The notes under the pieces were generated by a model. It had not been told where the DNA came from. It ran no database searches and saw only the letters and a list, made by a program, of their open reading frames with translations. From contig JBBCBC010000034.1 of the NCBI GenBank assembly GCA_037126765.1, forward strand, positions 21,016,691 to 21,080,690: a stretch of 64,000 nucleotides of DNA. The letters run 5' to 3'. Below, in pieces: positions 55,411 to 64,000 of the stretch (its first letter is position 1; each line of letters begins with the position of its first letter). The translations under genes were made by a program, and so were the position numbers. The DNA is from Stenogyne calaminthoides. Taxonomy: Eukaryota > Streptophyta > Magnoliopsida > Lamiales > Lamiaceae.

Positions 55411-57236
55411 TGTTGGGGAATAAGTTGCACAGATCTATTCGGGGTGAATATTTAAATACAAATTTAATTCTTTAATTATTACTAGCATGAATTAATCCTA
55501 TATTAATTCAAATAATAATCCAACAATATATCATGCATATAATAATTCACGTAAAACCTACGCATGCGGAATACTACGAGTTTACGTGAACGTACCTCTT
55601 GGGATGGCAACGGTATGGCTGATTAGACTAACCGAAAGGACTTCCCAAGTATTCCCTTAGCCCTCGTTCGTCTATCCGGTGGAAGGACTCTTAACAAAAG
55701 GAAAATAAATTATGTTGCACCACCTTTGTGGATTTACTAATTTTTCCAGCACATGGAATTATACTTGGGAATGAAAGAATCATCCCCTATTTATAGATGC
55801 CAGGTGGTCGAAAATTTAGGTCTAAAATAATGTGGAAAAATCTTTTCTTGATCTTCAAGAAATCTTGAATATATCTCCTATATTCTTTTTTCCATAATTA
55901 TAATATTCCACAAAATCACACCTTCTCTATTTGCTATGGAATTTTCGAAAATATTGGAGTCAAGAATCCAAGATTTGGATCTTCTTGAATTTATGAGATA
56001 TTCTTGTATTTGAAGAAATACATATCTTTCATAATATCTTTTCAAGAAAATCAAGAAAATATTTCTTACCCACTATATTTTCAAATTTTCGAAAATATCA
56101 CTATAGATAACCAAGTGGGAGATTTCTTGAATTTAATGAGATAATCTTGTATTCCAAGAGTATATATCTTCATTCCATAACAAAATTCAAAGAAAATCTT
56201 TCTCCCATCATATCTATAATTTTTGAAATTTTAAGGGAAAAATTAAGCAACAATATTTATTTTATTTTAATCACCTTTTCAGTTATTGGACTATATGTTG
56301 GGCTACTTAGGGGGCCTTTAGGAGAATTAAGATTGGACCTTTTAATGGACCTTGAATATCTAATATTGAGCCACAATATTATTCAAGCCCATAAATATTA
56401 ATTAATCCCACTACATAATTAATATTGCACTATCCATCTTAACCCATATTACAGTCAATATGGCTCCCGGTTATTATTTCTCGTGTTTAAGATTATCTAG
56501 CCCATTAATTAATTCAAGCCACTGAAATAGCTTTCCGTTAATTAATATCTTTTGTCCTTGGTCAAGGAACGGTTCAACATTATTATCCATACCGGAAACT
56601 AATTCCACTTGCAAGATTTGGTATGAGAAATCTTATGAACCTCCCAAGGGGGCAAATCGAACAAGCGTACTTGAACACGATTCTTCGTATTAAATCTTAG
56701 CAATCACATGTGACTAATAATATTGCCCAAGATAAAAAGTATTGAATCTCGATTAAGCTACCCATGATAAGTCAAAGCAATAGTTACCAATCCCACGTGA
56801 TCCTATTTAAGGAACGAAGATTAAGAAATAACGAACCACTAAGGTCTAATTCTTCCTTGTTCGATTAGAAGAATTTATCCTCACAGTAGGTCCTATTCAA
56901 TTACATCGGTCATGCACTAGTGTAATCTCTTGGTCAAGACAAGCCAATGGAGCCTTACACTTCAACCTTTCACGATGGGTTGTTCATTTCCATCTAGGTC
57001 GTGAATGGCGTACTTTTAGTTACAAGGGACTGTTAATTTAATCTTCTGTGATCTGGTATCACTAAATTAACTACAATGTAACACGTATGACTTATTGAAC
57101 AGTTATGCAGTAAATATATGTAACATTCAATAATATTTAAAGCATCAGTGATAAACAATTTATTTCAGTAAATAAGTCTGAAAATTCAGTTTCGATTATA
57201 CAAAGTAAAAGCATACTTTCTAGTATAATCCCAACA
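55411..57236 (-). repeat. 5' LTR of element 3
   Basis: 1826 bp, the partner of 48216-50054. A TATA box (ctataaatagggg, minus) is near 55785-55797. The differences between the two LTRs, scattered substitutions plus small indels, imply that the insertion is not recent. Confidence 0.95.
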
Positions 57237-58521
57237 CACACTCACCTATAAACTTAACCTATCAAACTGATTTGGGTAAGGTTTGTTTGGTTTCCAACTA
57301 GGGTGAGATTTTCCCTTACTTTTGTTTAGCCTCAATGCTAAGGTTGGGAAAATCTCTCTAAGCTTAGGATATTACATTTGTGCTTAGATCTAGGGTAGAA
57401 CACTCTTGAATATATGCGTGTATTTCTTGCTCAGTGTTCTATGGTGGGAATGCTTTGTGTATGTGGCTCTTGGCACTGTAGCATCTTTTTCCACATTCTC
57501 CACATCCACCACCACAAATAATGAAGGAAGAACTTGTATTTATAGTGTGGATTTGAATGTTACCGTTGGATGGAGTCACATTCAAATCCATACTATTCTA
57601 TAGATTTTGCAGTTTTTTCCAGGCTGGTTGTCTTCCTCTCATTGGTCCACGTCAGCTGAATCTAACGGCTATAATCTTCAGGATCATTCTGAGTCTTCAG
57701 GTTCCTTCTGAGTCTTCAGGATTCTTCTGAGTCTTCAGGTTTTCTCTGAGTCTTCAGGATTCTTCTGAGTATTCAGGTTTTCTCTGAGTCTTCAGGATTC
57801 TTGATTCAGCAGACTTCTCTTCAGCGGACCTTGTCTGATCAGGCATACTGACACTCAGGCTAACTGAGTTCAGCTTTTTCTGACTTCAGACATCCTAACC
57901 CTCAGGTCACTAGCACTCAGGCTAACTGATCATCAGTAGCGTTCTGATTCTCAGTGAACATGACTTCAGATGACTTCTCTTCTGATTTCTTCTCGCCTGA
58001 TCTGGTATACAGATTTCTGGTTTTCTGATATCTGATATCTGATTTCTTCTCGCCTAATCTGATCAGCTCACCTGATCAGATCAGTATTGCATCAGGTCAG
58101 CATATCAGTTTATCTGCATCAGATTAGTACATCAGGTTAGTATATCAGGTTAGCTTATCTGATCTCGATCACGTCTGATCTCGATCAGTCTCATCTGCTC
58201 CTCTTCTGATCTGGAACCTCCTCTTCTGATCTGGTCATCTGGTCATATGATCTTCTTATCAGCTGGCTTAACTTTTTTCTCTTCTGATTTTGCACATCTC
58301 ACCAGTTAACTTCGAAACTCATCTTACTCATCTGATCTCGATCAGCCTCGTCTACAGCCTCGTCTGATCTTGATCATCCTCATCTGATTTCGTGAGTTCC
58401 CCCTCAATTTGTTCTCTCGTTCCCCCTCAACTTGTTATCTCCTACCCCTTCAACTTGTTATCTGTAGATTAGCTTCAAAAACACAAGTTGATAATGTTTT
58501 GGCATAATTCATCAAAACTAA
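57237..58521 (-). repeat. 5' LTR of element 2, outer part (truncated)
   Basis: It continues the LTR after element 3 and matches 38820-40027. It stops at catcaaaacta (58521), 14-15 bp short of the expected TGTTGGGATATTTT terminus, and passes directly into inverted gag sequence. Confidence 0.92.
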
Positions 58522-60684
58522 GCTACTACACGAGAGAAAGTGAAGTACCTGAAGACAGCTAAGGAAGTTTGGGATACGCTTGCTGAAATCTGCAAAGGAA
58601 ATGAACAGATCAAGGACAGCAGACTGCAAGCTGAGCTAGTTGTATTTGAGAAACTTAAGATGCTACCGATGGAAACAGTTGATCAATTTGATGGAAGGAT
58701 CACACGAGGAGTCAACCGACTTCATGATCTAGGAAAAGTAATGTCAAACAAGGATATCAACTACAAGATTCTCAGATCGTTGACAAAGAAATGGGATACC
58801 AAGGTGACCGTGATTAAGGACTTTCAAGATATTGGTACCATGAAACCAAATGATCTAATCTTCAGTTTGAAAGCCCATGAGTTCGACCTGATTGAGAGAG
58901 GACAAGGATCAGATGATGTCCCTGCTGAAGCTGCTGCAAACTCAGCTAAATCTGTTGCATTCCAGGCAACCAGTAGCAGTTCACGAATTGTTGAACCAGT
59001 TGGAAACATCATCAACCAGGCCGAACAGATTGCACTTCTAACGAGAAAACTTGAACGAACAAATGTTCAGATGGGCCAAGTATAGAAAGTTTTACGACGA
59101 CTATCGACGAAGCAGAGGAAGAGATCGAAGATCTTCCGACAGATCACAAGAGAGATATCGTTCTTCAGATGATAGGGACAACTGAAGAGACGACCGAAAA
59201 GATGACCACAGAGATGAAAGGAAAGATGATCGTAGAGAAGACCGCGGAGAGAACAGACGAGATGAGAGATCAGATAAAAGAGGTTCTGATTACAGACAGA
59301 GTGAAAAGTCTCCTGACAGATCGTACCGAAGAAATAATTCACCTAACAGAGGAAATTCTGGAGATTCAAGGGTTTGTTACAACTGTCAAAAACCAGGTCA
59401 CTACAGTGCTGATTGCCCCGATCTGACTCCCAAAGAGAGAGAAGAAAAACGAAACAGAAGAGAACAAAGGTTCCGAGACAGAAAAGCAATGGTTGCCGAT
59501 ACATCTGGCATTGATGATTCCTATCTGCCTTTAGATGACTCAGGCTACTCATCTGTTGAAGATTTTTGTCTGATTACCACTACTGACGATATCGACGATA
59601 TGAACTTCTCATCTGATGATGACATCTGTCTGATGGCCAGAGAAACTGATCATTCTGAGGTAATCTCTAAACCTTCTGTGGTTTCCTGTTCTACACCTGT
59701 TGTGCTTAGCACATCTGCTGGAGAGATTAACCTGCAGGTCTACAATGACCAATTGCTTGATGATCTCTCCAATGCAATAGATACTTCTACACGAGTGGAA
59801 GTTGAGAACGATAACCTAAGGGCTGAGAATATTTGGCTTGTCAAGGATATTGAGTCAAGTAAAGCAGCTGAACTAAAATCAGCTGAAACTGTTCAGAAGA
59901 TGACTAAAGAACTGGAGTTTCTGAAAGTCAGTACTACTGATCAGGGAAAGCTGATTAAGGAACAGTTGGATCTCAATGAACGACAAGCTGGAGAACTAAA
60001 AGTCCTTCAGGCTAAGTTCGATGAACTCTTCCGACTGCATGAGAATCTGAAAATTTCTGGGGACAATTTGCGTAAGAAAATAGAGGTTTTCACGAAATCT
60101 TCTAAGACTCTTCAAGATCTAAACAACTATTTTCGAACGCCAATTGATAAGAAGGGAATTGGGTATCAGAACCCTTCTGGATCCTCAAAAGCTCCGTCTG
60201 GTTCACATCAGAAAAGTGTAACCAAACGAGTTTTTGATCAAGATACACGAAAAGTCAAATCTGTATCAGATAAGGGAAAATGATCAGCTGACCAGGCAAG
60301 GCAAGTGCCAGATCAGAAAGGGAACAAAAATAGACCCCAACTGATCAGACACCAGTCGAGGAATCAACAGAAGAATCTTGTTCTTCTGAAGAGACCTCAG
60401 CCAAATCAGCAGAGTAGGCATCAGTCTGGACCATCTCGTAAGGGACAGTACCAGTTGAAGTCAACTAAATCCAAGCTGCCTAACAAGTAAGCTAAGGGTA
60501 AACTGCTAAGACCATCTATGCCAAAAAGATATGAATCTTTTAATGGTAGTAGTAGTACCTACCCTTATAATCAGAAACATAGGGCTGCTGCACCTGAGCC
60601 CAACTGGATCAAAAGAAGACAAGTTTCAATGAAAAATCTCAAGTCTTCTGATTTGTCCAAGGCTCACATTAATAATCATACTGA
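58522..60684 (+). pseudogene. Inverted SIRE-type gag fragment
   Basis: It encodes the same Gag as element 2 but on the plus strand and from a diverged copy. It enters mid-protein at TREK, then VKYLKTAKEVWDTLAEIC. The first frame is open to 59083 (LTKKWDTKVTVIKDFQD). After a frameshift near 59090-59170 the second frame carries an intact CCHC knuckle (CYNCQKPGHYSADC, 59375-59416), the acidic SYLPLDDSGYSSVEDFC block (59489 onward) and the coiled coil to the stop at 60281. A Gln/Lys-rich tail follows, with stops, to about 60684. There is no LTR, primer site or pol. Both ends are abrupt. Confidence 0.9.
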
Positions 60685-60994
60685 TCAGAACAAGACCAAA
60701 AATCCCAAAATATAATCTCCATAATCAAGATAAGAATTAACTCGACATCAATCAAGATGAGAATTAACTCAACATCAATCAGATTACTCATTTATTAATC
60801 CAAGAATAAATCTAATTTACAAAATATAAAAACCAAAAAATCACATCTTAATTTACTTCGTCGAATTCGCAGCTTTCCACTCTTGAATCAGCCTTGCCCT
60901 TACTTACAAATCATATATGCATAACTTATAAATCAAATCAGAGCAAGTAATTTGAAAATAAAGAATTTTGAGGTTTGAAAAAAAAAACACTAAC

Positions 60995-61085
60995 CAGGAG
61001 ATGGCAGAGAAGGTGATAGTGGCGGCGGCGCGGTGGAGGTGGTGGTGGTGGGGGGTGTCGCAAATCTGCCAGATAAAGTGGGCAT
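60995..61085 (-). pseudogene. Captured gene exon 1, copy 2
   Basis: Same 91-bp coding exon as at 35258-35348: ATG at 61085, gttagtg donor at 60994. Its reading frame and donor are unchanged in spite of substitutions in the surrounding DNA. The upstream leader is also kept. The parent gene is not recognised. Confidence 0.5.
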
Positions 61086-61612
61086 CCGGGGTGGTGGTGG
61101 CGGCGCCGCGGCCGAGAGAGATGAAGGAGAGGCGCAGAGAGAGAAAGAAAGATTAGGGTTTGGGGGAGTGAGGTGGGAAGATTTTTTCAAAATGTTGGAG
61201 TAAGTTTGGGTGTGTGATTTTATTTGACCGGTTATTAGAGGTTTAATGTTTTTGGAGAGTTGGTGAGGATAGAATTGTCCAATATTGCACTTACGAGTAT
61301 TACTAAAAAGTGTTAGCACCTAATAGTAATACATCATGTAAAATAACATTTTTCAGCAATTTTCCCTTCCGACCAAAATAACAATAATCCATTAAACCAA
61401 GGTGAGGATTAATCGAACAAAATAAAATATAAAGAAATATCCAAATTTAAATACGACCACAAAATGTCTTATAACAAAGCATAAGCTTTATCTATTGTAG
61501 TCTCTTGCAAGAAAAATCTTTTCCTAAACAACTCCAGAGAAAAAAAACTTCAGAGCAGCAAGTTCCCATCTCAATGTCAAATATGGCCTAAACAAGCAAA
61601 CAGAAACCCACA

Positions 61613-62537
61613 ATTAGGGTTGTGCAAATTTTGGTCTGAACCGTAAAACCGGACCAAACCAAACCGAAAATTCGGTCCGAATTTCGATTTACGGTTCGGT
61701 TTTCAGTTTTTAAAAATGAATTTTGTTTATTTCGGTTCGATCAGACCAAACCGAACCGAAATACAATTTCCTTAAAGTTAAAATCTTAAAACCTAATTTA
61801 ATTTTCAATTTTTCATGGTTAATTTTTAGTTTTCGTCACTTTCAGTCTTTCACGGTTTCAACTTTCACCATCGATCGCTCTTCACGCTTCGATCACTCGG
61901 CGGCGCTTTTCATCCCAAATCGCTTTGAGTTATTCGCAGACACACCCCCTCACGATTTTGGTCCCAAACCTTTCATTTTTGGTCCCAAAATCGAAATTTT
62001 TGACACATTTGGTCCCAAAACCGAAATTTTTGACACTTTTCGTCCCAAATCGCCAGTCCTGTGGGACCAAAAATGTAAGTTTTTGAGATCAAAAGTGTCA
62101 AAAAATTCGGCTTTGGGACCAAAAGTGTCAAAAATTTTGACTTTGGGACCAAAAGTGTAAGCTTTGGGACCAAATTCGTTAGGGCGTGTGTCCCGTGGGA
62201 CCAAAAGTGCGAATAACTCTGAATCTTATGCTTATTGGTCATTACTTGAGATTGTTTGGAATTGTTATTTGTTTTAACTTTTAAGCTTTAAGGCGACTAT
62301 TGTACTGATACTTAAGACGTGGGGTGTGGAGCCTAGTTTTTTGGAACCTACTAATGCTTAACCTTTGTTATTATTTTTTAGCTTTTGGGAACTACTGTAT
62401 TGATGTTTAGATTATTTTTTTTATATTTTTTTTTATCGTAGATCATGAAAAAAATGTATACTCTTTGTCCTTGCTTTTGAAAATTTGAAAAAAAATTGGT
62501 TTTTGGACCGAACCGACCGAACCGAACCGAAATATTT
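61613..62537. mobile_element. hAT-type element, truncated copy
   Basis: The left end tagggttgtgcaaa (one change from TAGGGGTGTGCAAA) follows the same acccacaat flank as copy 1. The right end is missing. The Mutator MITE body lies within, at about 61930-62220, with its right flank tgaatcttat preserved. Confidence 0.8.
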
Positions 62538-64000
62538 TCGGAGACTCAAGCTCCTACATCCACTCTCTCTGTTCCTAGGGAAATTCCTTCAAACGGGACT
62601 TATCTCACTCCACGGGATTGTCTATAGATATTTAACGAGCTCTCACTCAAACTGGACTTATCACCCTCTCGGGCTCGCCTCGGGACTTATCACCCTCCAC
62701 GGGATCGCCTACAAGCTTTCAGGCTAACTCACTGTAGCTTACTCAGTTTTCTAGAGCTTTCTGGCTGACTCACTGCAACTTACTAACTCTTTACAACTTC
62801 ACACAAACTACCTAACAATAGGGTTTGGGTTTGGTTGGTGTCTCCAACTAGGTTGAGATTTTCCCTTACATTTGTTTAGCCTCAATGCTAAGGTTGGGAA
62901 AATCTCTCTAAGCTTAGGATATATCGTGGGTTACTTAGATTCGGTTTTAGAACACTCTTGAATATATTCGTATATCTACAGACTTGTGTTCTATGGTGGG
63001 AATGCTTGAGTGTATGTCTTCTTGGCTCTGTAGCATCTTTTGCTATATTTTCCACACTCTCCACACTTTAGAATGATGAAAGACCTTGTATTTATAGTGT
63101 GTATTTGAATGTTACCGTTGGAGAGAATCACATTCAAATCCATACTATTCTGTAAGTTCTGCAGCTTTTTCAGGCTAGTTGTCTTCCTCTCATTGGTCCA
63201 CGTCAGCTGAATCTAACGGCTATATTCTTAAGGAACTTCTGAGTCTTCAGGAACTTCTGAGTCTTCAAGTTTCTCTGAGTCTTCAGGATTCTCTGAGTCT
63301 TTAGGTTTCTCTGAGTCTTTAGTATACTCAGTGACATACTGAGTCTTCAGGTTTCTCTGAGTCTCAGGTTTTCCATCTGAGTCTCAGGTTTTCCATCTGA
63401 GTCTCAGGTTTCTCTGAGTCTCAGGTTTCTCATCTGAGTCTCAGGTTTCTCTGAGTCTCAAGATACTTCTACTCAGGATTCTTGATTTAGCAGACTTCTC
63501 TTCAGCGGACCTTGTCTGATCAGGCATACTGACACTCCGGCTGACTGAGTTCAGTTCTTCTGACTTCAGACATCCTGACCCTCAGGTCACTTTTACTTAC
63601 TGACCCTCAGGTCACTTGACTCAGGCTATCTGTTTTCTTCTTTGCCTGATCTGATCAGCTTGACTGATCAGATCAACACCTCTTCAGATCAACATATCAG
63701 GATAGCATCAGGTCAGTACATCAGTTTAGCATATCAGGTTAGCACATCTGATCTCAATCACCTCTAATCTCTATCAGTCTCATCTGCTCCTCTTCTGATC
63801 AACTAACTCTCTCCTTCTGATTTGCTGGCTTAGCTTTTTCTTCAATTCTAATTTTGCACAGCTCATCAGTTAACTCTGGAACTCCTTTAACTCATCTGAT
63901 ATCCATCAGTCTCATCTGCAGCCTCGTCTGATCTCGATCATCTTCTTCTGATTCCGTGAGTTCCCCCTCAACTTGTTCTTTCGTTCCCCCTCAAGTTGTT
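62538..64000 (-). repeat. SIRE-type LTR, partial, running off the window
   Basis: It starts inside the LTR at ggagactcaagctcctacat (compare 11700 and 38640) and keeps the same order: gggactta blocks, tttccaactagg, a TATA box tataaatac near 63088, a gagtctcagg array at 63230-63480, atcaggttagc units, and cccctcaacttgtt at the window end. It is more diverged from element 2 than the two element 2 LTRs are from each other, so it belongs to another copy or subfamily. It lacks the terminal TGTTGG part on its inner side. Confidence 0.88.

Larger units (their letters stand above)
48216..57236 (-). mobile_element. Ty1-copia element 3 (long LTRs, Angela/Tork-like), nested
   Basis: LTRs 48216-50054 (1839 bp, 3') and 55411-57236 (1826 bp, 5') both begin tgttggggaata and end cccaaca on the plus strand. 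The target duplication cacac is perfect (48211-48215 and 57237-57241), so insertion into the 5' LTR of element 2 is certain. The internal region is 5.36 kb with gag, PR, INT, RT and RH on the minus strand. RT and RNase H motifs (LYVDDILIIGND, YTDSDFQSNLDS) and the long LTRs suggest the Angela/Tork group; that is a judgement, not a phylogeny. All coding parts are damaged. Confidence 0.93.
38451..58521 (-). mobile_element. SIRE-type Ty1-copia element 2, with a nested copia element
   Basis: On the minus strand: 5' LTR (58521-57237 plus 48215-47855), primer binding site, gag, PR, INT, RT, RNase H, 3' region, polypurine tract (40042-40055) and 3' LTR (40041-38451). The 5' LTR is split by element 3. 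The LTRs without the insertion are about 1.6 kb and the internal region is 7.8 kb. Unlike element 1 there is no env-like ORF after pol. The outer 5' LTR end is lost at 58521, so the target duplication (left flank gatag) cannot be checked. Confidence 0.9.
60685..62537. repeat. Duplicated segment, copy 2
   Basis: Matches 34945-37073. The left junction shares agaacaagacc with copy 1 and cagaa with the gag tail, a microhomology join. It contains the captured gene 5' end, the hAT element cut off at its right side, and a Mutator MITE whose left flank is replaced by about 19 unrelated bp with loss of about 285 bp. The right junction at ccgaaatatttt runs into LTR sequence. Confidence 0.88.

Overview
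The window is nuclear DNA from a flowering plant, most likely a eudicot. Evidence: Ty1/copia retrotransposons primed by initiator tRNA-Met, CACTA elements with 3-bp target duplications, hAT and Mutator MITEs, a Helitron, tRNA-type SINEs, a plant-type L1 LINE with a zf-RVT tail, and one intron-rich host gene. I cannot name the species; Lamiales is a guess from the style of the repeat families. Almost all of the sequence is transposable element, and the only recognisable host gene is broken.

Region by region. 1-13205 is a large SIRE/Maximus-type copia element on the minus strand. Its 3' LTR is cut by the window start. Next come a decayed env-like ORF (929-4547), pol (5181-9241), gag (9245-11038), the primer binding site and a 2.04-kb 5' LTR. 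13206-15965 holds a possible solo LTR, a diverged direct repeat and a Helitron. 15966-18683 is a CACTA element with a TGA target duplication; it carries a four-exon relic of a Ulp1-type SUMO protease. 21549-24239 is a minus-strand pseudogene of the SLC35F1/DUF914 membrane transporter family. A 5'-truncated LINE (24342-27390) ends about 100 bp before the transporter start codon and is itself split by a MITE-like repeat and a CACTA end. 27391-37676 is AT-rich and packed with small elements: SINEs, a second CACTA (TAA duplication), two hAT MITEs with 8-bp duplications, a Mutator MITE, and a captured gene 5' end.

37677-64000 is a nest. A plus-strand SIRE-type LTR start is broken by a second minus-strand SIRE-type element (38451 to about 58521). 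The 5' LTR of that element is split by a 9.0-kb copia element (48216-57236, CACAC duplication). Beyond the truncated outer end of that LTR lies a scrambled junction: an inverted gag fragment (58522-60684), a second copy of the 34.9-37.1 kb segment (60685-62537), then another minus-strand SIRE-type LTR running off the window.

No operon-like or defence-like system is present, and I see no intact protein-coding gene. The most interesting biology is the protease-bearing CACTA, the env-like SIRE ORF, the mosaic LTR whose differences cluster at CAG/CTG sites, and the duplicated segment embedded in rearranged retroelement sequence.
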